Below, in pieces: positions 1 through 8,162 of a DNA stretch of 64,000 bases; within the stretch, counting starts at the first letter, position 1; every line of letters begins with the position of its first letter. Source of the DNA: Acetispira formosa (nom. nud.) (lineage in GTDB: Bacteria > Desulfobacterota > Desulfarculia > Adiutricales > Adiutricaceae); contig CP026657.1 in NCBI GenBank assembly GCA_023525915.1, positions 2,814,001 to 2,878,000 on the forward strand, written 5' to 3'. The position numbers were made by a program, and so were the translations under genes. Below the pieces are notes generated by a model. The model worked only from the letters and a program-made list of their open reading frames with translations. It did no database searches and was not told where the DNA came from.

Positions 1-84
1 GCGGTGTATATTCAAAATAGGTGACTCTTTCAGACATTGATTATTCCTATGCTGATAAATTTGATCTTTGTGAGTATATTGTGA

Positions 85-363
85 TTAACCCAGCACCTGA
101 TCGTCACAATCAGGAAGATTTTCGCGGATAACGATTATTCCAGCCCCCTCCTCATCAACAGCCTGGTCAGGCTTGCCGCAAGCCCGGAGAAGGACTTCGC
201 GGGCCGCGGCCAAAACCACTTTTTCATCCTTGGAGTCCATCAACCGGACCATAGCCAGGAGGGCCTCCGGGGCATGGGACTGGGCCAGCTTCTTGATATC
301 AGCCGATTTTTCGGCGGGACCGCTCTTGGCGGCTTTCGGGGGAGTTTTGCTGGCGCTTTTCAT
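85..363 (-). CDS. Small protein resembling phage terminase small-subunit-like proteins
   Basis: A 92-residue protein with a lysine/alanine-rich first 25 residues, then a helical segment reading roughly HAPEALLAMVRLMDS...VVLAAAREVLLRACGKP (residues 30-65). That pattern (APEAL, a run of alanines, then LDRGYGKP-like ending) is familiar from short phage or prophage proteins sometimes annotated as terminase small subunit-like or HEAT-like; the match is from memory of the pattern, not a search. The tail is acidic. No phage structural gene is nearby, so it may be a prophage remnant or an ordinary small cytoplasmic protein. It is transcribed away from the lipoprotein gene at 619. ATG at 363 is the only plausible start seen. 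Confidence 0.55.
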   Translation of the reverse strand: MKSASKTPPKAAKSGPAEKSADIKKLAQSHAPEALLAMVRLMDSKDEKVVLAAAREVLLRACGKPDQAVDEEGAGIIVIRENLPDCDDQVLG

Positions 364-557
364 GTCCCATGACCTCGGAGGAAGGGGGGAGGGTTTTCAG
401 CAGAAGGGGCCTGACGGCTGGACAGGACCGAAGGGGAGCGGCGGGGTGCCGCTGATGATTGAAGTATGCACAATTTATTCAGATTTGTCAACAATTAAAT
501 TCACAGTGGTGCATATTTTGTGAATTGCCTAAAACTTTATAATTCCGCTTCAGGTTA

Positions 558-566
558 TGGTATAAT
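558..566 (+). promoter_or_regulatory. Extended -10 promoter
   Basis: TGGTATAAT at 558-566 is a perfect extended -10 element (TGn plus TATAAT). A second TATAAT lies 17 bp upstream at 538-543 where a -35 box would be, and no good -35 is visible, as expected for extended -10 promoters. Transcription would start near 573, about 45 bases before the ATG at 619. Confidence 0.6.
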
Positions 567-618
567 TCTCCAGACAGCCCATATCGGGCTGAACACCCCT
601 GATCAACAAGGAGTCTAC

Positions 619-1080
619 ATGTCGTCTTCGGCTGGACGAGCAAGCGGAAGATTAATCCGTTCCATACTTTTTATATCAATAATAGCGGCCCTGGCCCTGA
701 CCTCGGCCTGCGGGGACACCCGCCGGAGAACTGCCGGACTGAAGCCGGTGATAAGGAGCAACGTTATTGAGCGTGCGCCGGTGGGTCTGCGGATGGACGT
801 GACCAAATTCAACTGGCAATACATACGTGGCGGCAGCGGCCTTCAGGTGACGGGCACGGTGCGTAACAACACCCGCAAGCCGCAGCAGCCGGTGGTGCTC
901 TATGCCATGTTATTTGACGAGACGGGCAAGGCTGTGGGTATGGGAGAGACGCGGATAAGCCCTTCGAGTCTGGCGCCGGGAGCTCAGGGCAGTTTTACAT
1001 TAGTGGTGGCCACGAGCCGCCCCCAAAAGCCCCGCCCAATAAAGTACCTCCGCCTCCTAACCAACTTCCAAAACAACTAG
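619..1080 (+). CDS. FxLYD-domain lipoprotein
   Basis: A 153-residue secreted lipoprotein. The ATG at 619 is preceded by AAGGAG at 608-613, so the longer reading frame starting at 520 is rejected. Residues 1-30 are a basic then hydrophobic signal peptide ending in a lipobox (LTSAC), with the cysteine as lipidated residue. The mature part carries an FxLYD-like immunoglobulin fold: a 'GLQVTGTVRNNT' strand, 'VVLYAMLFDETGKAVG' and a 'LAPGAQGSF' turn, the usual order in this family. FxLYD domains occur in envelope proteins of unclear function; anchoring in the cell envelope is predicted. A consensus extended -10 promoter lies upstream, so it is probably monocistronic. Confidence 0.8.
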   Translation: MSSSAGRASGRLIRSILFISIIAALALTSACGDTRRRTAGLKPVIRSNVIERAPVGLRMDVTKFNWQYIRGGSGLQVTGTVRNNTRKPQQPVVLYAMLFDETGKAVGMGETRISPSSLAPGAQGSFTLVVATSRPQKPRPIKYLRLLTNFQNN

Positions 1081-1102
1081 TGCGTGGCCCGCACGGGGCT
1101 AT

Positions 1103-1309
1103 GTCTAGGAGGGGTTTTCCCGTAATAGTTAATTTTGGCGGCCATCATCGTATTAAGAGCGGTGCCCCCTTGGCTATTGACCAGCTTCAGAGCAGCCGGG
1201 CAGGGCCCGGACCAACGTCTAGGAGGGGTTTTCCCGTAATAGTTAATTTTGGTGGCCATCATCGTATTAAGAGCGGTGCCCCCTTGGCTATTAACCAGCT
1301 TCAGAGCAG
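1103..1309. repeat. Tandem direct repeat, GTCTAGG element (2 copies)
   Basis: Two nearly identical copies of about 92 bp begin at 1103 and 1217 (period 114 bp). Each starts GTCTAGGAGGGGTTTTCCCG and ends near TTCAGAGCAG, with only two or three differences between copies. A third, palindromic version lies at 31117-31275. The sequence TGCGTGGCCCGCACGGGGCT just before copy 1 is found inverted next to the 31-kb copy. The second copy ends directly before the ribosome binding site of the DUF4157 gene. Confidence 0.85.
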
Positions 1310-1321
1310 TTGGAGGTTCTC

Positions 1322-1858
1322 ATGTTTGAACGTGTTAGGCAGAACAAAACAGAGTCGGCCGCGCCGCGCTCCGCGCCCGGCCAGCCTGTGATTTCGCTGG
1401 CGCTGGCCGGTTATCGCCAGAGTGTGGCCCAGTTCAAAGAAGAGGCTGATACAAACGGCGGTTTGCCGGGCCAGCTTAAAGCGGGCCTGGAATCCCTATC
1501 GGGGCTGAATCTGGATGATGTGCGGGTGCATCGTGAATCATCCGGCCCGGCCCAGATGTCGGCTTTCGCCTACACTCAAGGCTCTGATATTTATCTGGGG
1601 CCGGGGCAGGATAAATACCTCCCGCATGAGGGCTGGCACGCTGTGCAGCAGAAACAGGGCCGGGTGCAGCCCACCCGCCAGTTGGCTACAGGAATGGGGC
1701 TGAACGACCAGCCGGAGCTTGAACACGAAGCGGATATCATGGGCCAGCGAGCGGCCAGCCTGGATGTTGTGCAGGGAGCGATGGAAGATGAAACCGGGCT
1801 GGAGGAAATGGCGGATATAAGCGTGGGCATGCCTGAAGAGATGGAGCTGGAAGAGTAA
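1322..1858 (+). CDS. Short DUF4157 (eCIS-core-like) protein
   Basis: A 178-residue protein with a DUF4157 domain at about residues 48-112: LPGQLKAGLE, then LDDVRVH, then a zincin-like HEGWH at 102-106 followed by AVQQ. DUF4157 domains (LAHELAHVVQQ type) are usually at the N-terminus of large toxins or of proteins linked to extracellular contractile injection systems. Here the domain is nearly the whole protein, followed only by an acidic tail (about 115-178, ending in EEMELEE). The ATG at 1322 follows GGAGG at 1312-1316. No toxin domain follows and a strong terminator ends the gene. It could be a free-standing protease-like cargo, a regulatory protein or a remnant of a larger toxin; no injection-system gene is seen in the window. 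Confidence 0.75.
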   Translation: MFERVRQNKTESAAPRSAPGQPVISLALAGYRQSVAQFKEEADTNGGLPGQLKAGLESLSGLNLDDVRVHRESSGPAQMSAFAYTQGSDIYLGPGQDKYLPHEGWHAVQQKQGRVQPTRQLATGMGLNDQPELEHEADIMGQRAASLDVVQGAMEDETGLEEMADISVGMPEEMELEE

Positions 1859-1883
1859 GGCGCGAGTCACCACTGCCCTAACT

Positions 1884-1914
1884 AAAAAAACGCGCTGTCA
1901 TCGGCGCGTTTTTT
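1884..1914 (+). terminator. Rho-independent terminator after the DUF4157 gene
   Basis: AAAAAACGCGC and GCGCGTTTTTT form a GC stem with A and T flanks around an 8-base loop. It can work for both strands and separates this gene from the convergent XRE regulator. Confidence 0.85.
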
Positions 1915-1934
1915 GTTGGCATAGCGTATGTCTT

Positions 1935-2237
1935 CTAAGGTTCTAAAAATTTACCTGGCCTAATATCAAACGCATCAGCAAAGGCAAATAATGTTTTCAA
2001 TGAAATCGGCTGAACGATACTTGAAGTCTCAATCATCGAAAGATACCTTGGGCTGAGGTTTATTTTTTCAGCCAATTGCTGCTGGGTCAGGCCATTCAAT
2101 TTTCGATAATAGGCAACTCTTAGGCCGATTATTATATATCTGCTATCATTGATGCTTTTGGCCCCAGGTACGAAAGGTTGATTATTAGCCTTTTCATTAT
2201 CAACGGCAACGGGGTGGTTTTTTTCTACTGGGGTCAT
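1935..2237 (-). CDS. XRE-family helix-turn-helix regulator
   Basis: A 100-residue DNA-binding protein with one HTH_3 domain at about residues 38-95: GLRVAYYRKLNGLTQQQLAEKI, then NLSPRYLSMIE as recognition helix, then LKTLFAFADAFDI. The ATG at 2237 is preceded on this strand by GGAGG, so the longer frame starting at 2288 is not needed. A polar N-terminal arm of about 35 residues precedes the domain. Base composition is AT-richer than the neighbours, which together with the surrounding repeats suggests acquired DNA. Target unknown; autoregulation is typical of such small regulators. Confidence 0.85.
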   Translation of the reverse strand: MTPVEKNHPVAVDNEKANNQPFVPGAKSINDSRYIIIGLRVAYYRKLNGLTQQQLAEKINLSPRYLSMIETSSIVQPISLKTLFAFADAFDIRPGKFLEP

Positions 2238-2534
2238 GTTCAGCGCCTCCTGAATAATAGTTGGAGGCCGGATATGTAGATATATCACGGCCGGGCGCTA
2301 CAAACGGCTCCAAGAAGCCGCAGACTTGATTTCCCGAAGGTCTTGTATTCAGTCCACACCCGACCATGTCGCGAGCCTTGCGGCGAACAACACAGAGTGC
2401 GGTCTGTTTCTTGGTTAGACCATATTTTCGGTAGGTATTTGTAGTACCCGTCAATCAGTAAATCATGGCTGACGACAAATGTCAAGAGAATATTGTCAAT
2501 AAAATAGAACAGTGTAATTACTCGGCGGTGGGCC
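2238..2534. other. Intergenic stretch without a supported gene
   Basis: Two overlapping short frames on the minus strand (about 2200-2454 and 2285-2485) have no recognisable domain, and the first runs into the XRE gene. They may be the remains of a former gene upstream of the regulator, but nothing supports translation. Confidence 0.4.
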
Positions 2535-2916
2535 GGAGGCTGGGGCTGAAAATCTTTTACGAAAGGTATCGTTCACCATTGTTTCAGCGCCACAACTCGC
2601 TTTGAAGACTGGGACTCAAACAAGTGGCGCAAAAACAATGGTACTCTACAGAAATTTTTCAGCCCCAGCCTCCTGCTTCAGTGTCGTGCTGTCAAAAGAA
2701 TTGCGGATAAGTCCATGTTTATGGACGCGAAGCAATTGCCCCAAACAGCCGGGGCCGACCAGGAAGGGGGAGCGGAAAACTTTCCGTAAACGCTCGTGAT
2801 TTTGCTCCCCGGACGGGCAGGGATTCGCCAACAACCAATGAAGCCACCCGGCCGGGATCAGAGAAAATCACGAGCGTCCGAAGGAAATTTTTCCGCTCCC
2901 CCTTCCGGGTTTTACC
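2535..2916. repeat. Composite double-hairpin element, large family, divergent copy L1
   Basis: First hairpin 2535-2673: GGAGGCTGGGGCTGAAAA at the left pairs with its complement at 2656-2673, and inner blocks ACCATTGTTT and GCGCCAC also pair, leaving asymmetric bulges. Second hairpin 2762-2906: stem GGAAGGGGGAGCGGAAAA and inner CGCTCGTGATTTT, with the loop characteristic of the family (GCTCCCCGGACGGGCA ... GAAGCCACCCGGCCGGG). The right end is the family terminus GGGTTTTACC (2907-2916). The outer stem differs from all other copies yet is complementary. The first hairpin has a loop unlike the other copies. Confidence 0.8.
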
Positions 2917-2995
2917 TTTTCAGTTTCCCCCGCCGCAGATGACGGCACGGATAAAAAAACCGGCATGCGCCCATGATCGCACGCCAGTTTGGGGT

Positions 2996-3042
2996 CAAGG
3001 GGGCTATGCCCCCTTGTGGGGTGGAGGGGCAAAGCCCCCCTC
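2996..3042. repeat. Two short G/C hairpins
   Basis: CAAGGGGGC-TAT-GCCCCCTTG (2996-3016) is a perfect palindrome, and GAGGGGC-AAA-GCCCCC (about 3024-3040) follows. They lie just past the end of the kinase operon on the minus strand and could slow or end transcription, though there is no T-tract. Confidence 0.5.
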
Positions 3043-3049
3043 TTCGCAT

Positions 3050-3211
3050 TTACTTTTCGGACTTGTCCTGGGCGTCGACCCAGGCCATTATTTCGCTGTG
3101 ATCCAAGGTCTTGCCAGCGTTGGCGTCGCCCATCATTTCCAGGGTGCGGGGGTCGGTGTCGTGATCATCATAGGCCACGGGGAGCTTTTCCTTCAGAGTG
3201 GTCTTTTCCAT
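3050..3211 (-). CDS. Small acidic protein, 53 residues, downstream of the kinase
   Basis: A short open frame read as MEKTTLKEKLPVAYDD... and ending WVDAQDKSEK. It has a good ribosome binding site (GAGGAAA about 6 bases before the ATG at 3211) and sits 45 bp after the kinase gene on the same strand, so it is likely the last gene of that operon. The C-terminal pattern GKTLDHSEIMAWVDA recalls the C-terminal end of small ribbon-helix-helix antitoxins (G..H.E...W), but no toxin gene is adjacent. Function unknown. Confidence 0.6.
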   Translation of the reverse strand: MEKTTLKEKLPVAYDDHDTDPRTLEMMGDANAGKTLDHSEIMAWVDAQDKSEK

Positions 3212-3256
3212 TTCGTTTCCTCGCCAGGTGTTTGGTTGCGGCCATACGGCCTGTTG

Positions 3257-4855
3257 TCACTTGGAAAGCGGCAGCGTCACTATAAACACCGCGCCCGGAT
3301 CGTTGCCCGCCCATTGCAGTTCACCGCGATAAGGCAAGAGCAGCGTTCGCGCCAGGCTTAACCCCAGACCCGTTCCCCCAGAATTTTTTCGAGTTGTGAA
3401 AAAAGGCTTGAAGATAGAATCAACGGCCTCAGGCGGTATGCCCGGTCCATTATCAGTGGACCTGATTATACCGTTTTTTTGCAAGCCGTCAAGACCTATT
3501 TCCAACTTAATCCTATCGGCGCCACTGTCGCGGCTGTTGTCAATTAAATTACGCAGAACCGTTTCCAGAACATCAGTCGAAACAGATAGTTCCAGGGAAT
3601 CCAGAGAGGTTTCCAGGCCTACGGTGAAACCCTGCTGGCGATAGTGGGCAACGAGATTTTGCGATAATTCAATGGCATTGGCCCGGTCGTCTCCGGCGGG
3701 ATCGACGGCTTCAGCCCGCGCCAGGGCCAACAGACGCATCACCAGCTTTTCCAGACGGTCAAGGTCATTTTTGATATTATTTTCAAAGCGGATTCTGGTG
3801 GCTTCGTCCATGCTGGAGCCGTGCTCGGAGATCAGCTCCATGGCCCCTTTTATTGAAGTCAGCGGCGTTTTGAATTCGTGTGAGACGCCGGAGGCAAAGG
3901 CTTTCAGGTAATCGGAGCGGCGGCGGAGACGCTCGGCCATGTCGGCGACCACGGCGCGGAGCTCGGCCAGTTCGCGGACGACGATGAGGGGGGCTTTGTC
4001 TGAGAAGCCGCCCTGGCCGCCTTCGGCGACGCTTTTGGCTTCGGCGGCCAGACGCTTGACCGGCCCCACAATCATCAGCGATGAGATAAGGCTGATGGCG
4101 GCCATGAGGCCCATGGTCAGAATCGCGGAGAGGATGAGGTTCTTGGCTTCCTGATGGTAGAGGGCCTTGAGGACTTCGCGCGGGGTGCGGGAGAGGTAGA
4201 CCACGCCGATCAGACGGTCACGGTTCATCACCGGCATGGCGAAGAAAACCCGGAAGCGCGCGCCGCGCTCCGGTGAGGAGAGGGAGACCCATTTTCTGGT
4301 ATCGCGGGTGCGGAGGACGCTGTAGTAATTGCCGCTCAAGGCTTCGGAAACTTCGGGGTTATCACTGAGGGAGAGGCCCTGGCCGCGCTTGCCGCCGACC
4401 ACCAGCCCGTGAAAATCCAGGAGCACGACACTGGAGAGAGTGGTGCGCCCGGCCTCATCGAGAATAGCTTCGAGATGGGCGGCGGCCTCCAGGGCGACGG
4501 GATCGGGATCGTAGAGTGAGGGGCGGTAGTGAATGCCGCGCTCCAGAATAGCGTCGCGCGAGAGGTCCAGACGCGGCGGCATGAGGCGATAGGGGCCGGA
4601 GGCCCCGGCGGCGCTGAAGCCGGAAAGGCGGCGGCCATAGCCGGGGCCGCTGATTTTCAGCACCTCGCTTTTATACATAGCCCCGATCAGGGCGGCCTGG
4701 GCGATGAGTTCGGTTTCCGTCTGGCGCACCAGTTCGTTTTCGTAGATTCTAAAGAGGTAGAGGCCGGAAATGGGCATGGCCAGAATGATCAGGCCCACCA
4801 GGATCATCATTACCCTCAGGCTGGGGCGGCGGTTGCGCGGAGCGGCGGAACTCAT
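3257..4855 (-). CDS. Membrane sensor histidine kinase
   Basis: A 532-residue kinase. Residues 14-33 are a first membrane segment; about 34-235 form a periplasmic sensor region; about 240-262 are a second membrane segment; a HAMP-like linker follows (LAAEAKSVAEGGQGGF, ELAELRAVVADMAERL). The HisKA motif is SHEFKTPLTSIKGAM with His326 as predicted phospho-acceptor. The ATPase domain has an unusual N-box (NSRDSGA), DNGPGIP, a KPFFTTRKNSGGTGLGL G-box and ends near 530. All catalytic motifs are present. It lies 17 bp after the ABC ATPase gene and before the 53-residue protein, so the three form an operon. No response regulator is adjacent, so its partner lies elsewhere. Confidence 0.9.
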   Translation of the reverse strand: MSSAAPRNRRPSLRVMMILVGLIILAMPISGLYLFRIYENELVRQTETELIAQAALIGAMYKSEVLKISGPGYGRRLSGFSAAGASGPYRLMPPRLDLSRDAILERGIHYRPSLYDPDPVALEAAAHLEAILDEAGRTTLSSVVLLDFHGLVVGGKRGQGLSLSDNPEVSEALSGNYYSVLRTRDTRKWVSLSSPERGARFRVFFAMPVMNRDRLIGVVYLSRTPREVLKALYHQEAKNLILSAILTMGLMAAISLISSLMIVGPVKRLAAEAKSVAEGGQGGFSDKAPLIVVRELAELRAVVADMAERLRRRSDYLKAFASGVSHEFKTPLTSIKGAMELISEHGSSMDEATRIRFENNIKNDLDRLEKLVMRLLALARAEAVDPAGDDRANAIELSQNLVAHYRQQGFTVGLETSLDSLELSVSTDVLETVLRNLIDNSRDSGADRIKLEIGLDGLQKNGIIRSTDNGPGIPPEAVDSIFKPFFTTRKNSGGTGLGLSLARTLLLPYRGELQWAGNDPGAVFIVTLPLSK

Positions 4856-4872
4856 AACGGCCGGGCCTTTTC

Positions 4873-5667
4873 CTAAAGATAGGCCAGATAGCGGCCGCTG
4901 GGAGTTTTTTCCACTTTCAGCGGCAGATCAAAGGCTTTTTGCAGCGGCTCCGGCCGCATCGTTTCGGAAAGCTCGCCGCAGGCGATTACGCCGCCGTTTT
5001 TCATCATCATGGCGTGGGTCATGAAGGGGCCGATTTCCAGGGTGTTATGGGTGGTGAGAATGATGGTCGGCGCGGAAGGGCCGGCCGCCATTTTGTCCAG
5101 AAGAGCCATGAACTGCTCGCGTCCGCCCATATCCAGGTTGGCCATGGGCTCGTCCAGAAAGAGAATGGACGGCTTCATCAGGGCCGCGCGGGCCAACAGC
5201 GCCCGCTGTTTCTCGCCGGAGGACAGAAGCCCGAACTGGCGGTAAAGAATGCGGGTGAGGCCGAATTCTTCGGCCAGTTCCTCTGCCACCCGCACCTGTT
5301 GGGGTGTGGGGTCGGCATAGAGGCCAAGGCTGGCCTCCGGGCCGGAGAGGATGACCTCCCGCACGGTGGTCTCGCCGGGGGTCAGTTCCTCCAGGGCCTT
5401 GGCCACCCAGCCCAGGCGGCGGCGCAAAACGCGCAGGTCCACCCGGCCCAGCCGGTGGCCAAGAATATCGACCGTCCCGGTGGTGGGCCAGACGTAGCCG
5501 GTGAGAATTTTCATCAACAAGGTCTTGCCCGCGCCGTTGACTCCCAGAACAGCCCAGTGCTGGCCCGCCAGAACCTGCCAGGATAAATCCCGCAGAAGCG
5601 TTTCGCGGCCCCTTTTAAGGCTGAGGCTGTCGGCCCTGATGACGGTTTCATTATCGCAAGTCTTCAT
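4873..5667 (-). CDS. ABC transporter ATP-binding protein (YlmA-like, no permease)
   Basis: A 264-residue single nucleotide-binding domain: Walker A GVNGAGKT at 42-49, Q-loop region around 90, signature LSSGEKQ near 150, Walker B ILFLDEP near 170, and the switch histidine in TTHNTLEIG. The overall layout (VLGVNGAGKT, RLGWVA, MTHAMMMKNGGVIACGE) resembles the YlmA/ModF-type stand-alone ATPases. No permease or solute-binding gene is close; it is instead followed by a histidine kinase. It may therefore regulate, or partner a permease elsewhere. First gene of the minus-strand operon. Confidence 0.85.
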   Translation of the reverse strand: MKTCDNETVIRADSLSLKRGRETLLRDLSWQVLAGQHWAVLGVNGAGKTLLMKILTGYVWPTTGTVDILGHRLGRVDLRVLRRRLGWVAKALEELTPGETTVREVILSGPEASLGLYADPTPQQVRVAEELAEEFGLTRILYRQFGLLSSGEKQRALLARAALMKPSILFLDEPMANLDMGGREQFMALLDKMAAGPSAPTIILTTHNTLEIGPFMTHAMMMKNGGVIACGELSETMRPEPLQKAFDLPLKVEKTPSGRYLAYL

Positions 5668-5827
5668 AAAAGATCCTGAAAGGCTTTGGCGGTCAAGGCG
5701 GCCCCTGGCCGCGGCCTCTATTATTTTTGCTTATAACCAAAATTATGTTATTATAAAAAGGTTATAAAATCTGGCGCATTAGTGATGCGGCGGGAATCAT
5801 TATATAACAATTCAGATGGAGAACCAA

Positions 5828-6292
5828 ATGTCCAGCCGCATAAGAAAAGCACGGGTTAATGATGTTCAGGCGATTTACGATTTATTGAAGCACATGGCGG
5901 CCCAGGGCCTGCTCCTGCCCCGAAGCCTCTCGAACCTTTATGAAGCCGTGCAGTCTTTCTTTGTGGCCGAGGATGATGAGGGCAAAGTCATTGGCGTGGC
6001 CGCCCTTCAGGTGGCCTGGGAAACGCTGGCGGAGGTCCGTTCGCTGGCCGTGCTGCCGGAGAGCGGGTCCAGGGGCCTTGGCCGCCGCCTGACTATGGCG
6101 GTGGAGGATGAGGCCAGAAAGCTGGGCATAACCCGCATGTTTTCTCTGACCTATGTGCCGGGCTTCTTTGAAAAAATGGGTTACACGATAGTGCCGCTGG
6201 AATCTCTGCCGCAAAAAATCTGGGCCGTCTGTTTTCAATGTGTCCATTACCCGGACTGCAAGGAGACGGCCATGGTGAAGGATCTCGATTAG
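5828..6292 (+). CDS. Short ArgA-type N-acetylglutamate synthase (GNAT)
   Basis: A 154-residue GNAT acetyltransferase, predicted to make N-acetylglutamate from acetyl-CoA and glutamate, the first step of arginine synthesis. The N-terminal RKARVNDVQAIYDLL strand-helix, central VAALQVAWETLAEVRSLAV, acetyl-CoA loop SGSRGLGRRL, and C-terminal LPQKIWAVCFQCVHYPDC are the layout of the short stand-alone NAGS of deltaproteobacteria and relatives, where the KIW..C..C..FPDC tail is typical. Start: ATG 5828 has GGAG at 5818-5821; an in-frame ATG at 5816 overlaps that site and is less likely. No other arginine gene is nearby. A general GNAT role cannot be excluded. Confidence 0.8.
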   Translation: MSSRIRKARVNDVQAIYDLLKHMAAQGLLLPRSLSNLYEAVQSFFVAEDDEGKVIGVAALQVAWETLAEVRSLAVLPESGSRGLGRRLTMAVEDEARKLGITRMFSLTYVPGFFEKMGYTIVPLESLPQKIWAVCFQCVHYPDCKETAMVKDLD

Positions 6293-6339
6293 GTTTCCAA
6301 GCAATACGGCGCGCACTGCAAAAAAACGCGTTCAGGGCA

Positions 6340-6436
6340 GGTTGATCGTGCGCCGGTAAAAGGATTGATTATTGTATACTGACACGCACTGCTCTGTACC
6401 TGTTGACAGCAGGTTGATCGTGCGCCGGTAAAAGAA
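6340..6436. repeat. GTGCGCCGGTAAAA repeat, two units
   Basis: GTTGATCGTGCGCCGGTAAAAG occurs twice, ending at about 6362 and 6435. The second unit contains an inner stem CCTG...CAGG and an outer stem CGCAC...GTGCG before the conserved CCGGTAAAA tail. The same unit recurs at 9190-9408 and 58274-58361. Confidence 0.75.
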
Positions 6437-6464
6437 TCATAATGTGCCAGTGGGGGGTGCGCTT

Positions 6465-8135
6465 ATGAAGATAAAGGCTCTGGCCGGTTTGGCGGTAATT
6501 TTTCTGGCCGTGCTGCTATGGTGGAACGTGTCAGGTTTCAGCAGTTTCACTATTATTAATGTCGGCAATCTTCACAGCCAGATATTACCCTTTGAAACAC
6601 TGACGGCCGAAGGCGGCGATCCAGAACGCCAGGGCGGGCTGATGTATATGCGCACGGCCATGAAGGATTTGAAAAGCAAATATCCAGATAGTCTGGTCGT
6701 CTCCCCCGGCGATATGGTCATGGGCTTGTGGTGGCGTCTTTTCGGGGGCGAACCGGAAGCCAAGGCCATCGCAATGCTGGGGATTAACGTGGGCGCGGTG
6801 GGCAACCACGAATTCAGCCTGGGTGTGGATTATTTTAAAAAAGCCCTGGCCGCCCATCCTGATTTTCCGGTTTTAGCCAGCAATCTGGAAATTGATGAAT
6901 CCGGTTTTACCGGCCTGTTGAGCGAGAATACGGTTTTAACCACTCCCACCGGTGACAGGGTCGGTTTTTTCAGCCTGATGCCGCCTTTCCAGCTATATAG
7001 CAGCCAGGTGAAGAGTACGCTGGTAATAAATTCGGCCGTGGCGGACGAAGCCAGAGCGCAGGTAAAAAAACTCCAGTCCCAGGGGGTTGACGCGGTAGTC
7101 CTGTTGAGCCACATGCCCCTTAATGACGACCTGAACCTGGCCGCCGCCGTTGACGGAATCGATCTGATCATAAACGGCGATTCCCCTTTTGGGGAGGTGC
7201 CGGTGATACATTGGGTGAATGGTGCGGGCGGCTGGAAGACGGCGGTGGTCTCCAGCACCGACAAGGGGCGGCTCTTGACGGCCACCTCAGTGGTTATGCA
7301 TCGCGGCTCCATTGTGCCGGAGAAGACAACCATGGAGGTGGTGCATGTGGACGACTCCCTGGCGGCGGATCAGGAAGCGGCGGCCTTGGCTGAATTTTAT
7401 GAAAAAAGCATCAGCGCCAGATTGGATCAGCCCATCGGCGTATTTTCCACGCCGGTGGACGCGCGCAAATCCTCCACCCGCAGCGGCGAGACTCCGCTGG
7501 GCGACTTTTTGACCGACGCTTTGCGCTGGGGCACCGGGGCGCAGGTGGCCGTGATGAACGCCGGCGGCATCAGGGGCGACCGGATTTTTCCGGCCGGGCC
7601 GGTCTCCATGAGAAACGTGCATGAGATTTTTCCTTTCAACAATACCATTTGGGTCAAACAGATGACCGGCAGCCAGATCCGCGACATGCTGTCGCTTTCG
7701 GCTTCAGCCCTGATTGGGGAAAATGACGCTTATGAGGCTGAGTCACGTCCGGGCACGGGAGCTTATCTGCATCTTTCCGGCCTTCATGTGACCCTGGCCA
7801 TCAGCGAAATCAACGCCCCCGCCCAGTTGTCGCCGGACGGGGAAGTGCTGACCTACGGCAATCGCCTGAAAGCGGTCAATCTGGGCGACCATAACTCACA
7901 GATCCCCCTCAACGATCTGGAGGTCTACACGGTGGCCATGCCGAGCTTTCTGGCCGACGGGGCCGATAAGTATTTATTCCTGAAGGATCTGCCGGGCGCC
8001 GACACCCAGTTGATCGACGCGGATGTGGTTATCGATTACATTCGCTCTTTTGGGGATCAGCCTGTAAATATGGTCGTTGAAGACCGGGTGCACATCGGGT
8101 TCGGAAGGAAGCAGCAGGCTTCAGGCACGGATTAA
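6465..8135 (+). CDS. 5'-nucleotidase (UshA)-like protein with a degenerate metal site
   Basis: A 556-residue secreted protein. An N-terminal hydrophobic segment (about 3-22) is a signal peptide or anchor. The metallophosphatase domain follows and then the 5_nucleotid_C domain (about 325-535: RSGETPLGDFLTDALR, MNAGGIRG, FPFNNTIWVKQMTG, LHLSGLHVTL). The usual N-terminal NDxHG is NVGNLH at 32-37 (Asp lost), and the usual GHSH metal motif is GDSP at 238-241 (both His lost). GD (Asp83), GNHE (113-116) and His216 are kept. Hydrolase activity is therefore doubtful, though the fold is intact. ATG 6465 directly follows a G-rich site and is preferred over 6444. Expected location: periplasm. Confidence 0.85.
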   Translation: MKIKALAGLAVIFLAVLLWWNVSGFSSFTIINVGNLHSQILPFETLTAEGGDPERQGGLMYMRTAMKDLKSKYPDSLVVSPGDMVMGLWWRLFGGEPEAKAIAMLGINVGAVGNHEFSLGVDYFKKALAAHPDFPVLASNLEIDESGFTGLLSENTVLTTPTGDRVGFFSLMPPFQLYSSQVKSTLVINSAVADEARAQVKKLQSQGVDAVVLLSHMPLNDDLNLAAAVDGIDLIINGDSPFGEVPVIHWVNGAGGWKTAVVSSTDKGRLLTATSVVMHRGSIVPEKTTMEVVHVDDSLAADQEAAALAEFYEKSISARLDQPIGVFSTPVDARKSSTRSGETPLGDFLTDALRWGTGAQVAVMNAGGIRGDRIFPAGPVSMRNVHEIFPFNNTIWVKQMTGSQIRDMLSLSASALIGENDAYEAESRPGTGAYLHLSGLHVTLAISEINAPAQLSPDGEVLTYGNRLKAVNLGDHNSQIPLNDLEVYTVAMPSFLADGADKYLFLKDLPGADTQLIDADVVIDYIRSFGDQPVNMVVEDRVHIGFGRKQQASGTD

Positions 8136-8162
8136 CGGCGGCGCACATGAAGGTTTGGCAAT

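Noticed and set aside
1080..1391. Open frames across the GTCTAGG repeats (both strands)
   Set aside because: They consist of repeat sequence translated twice and have no ribosome binding site; the real gene starts at 1322.
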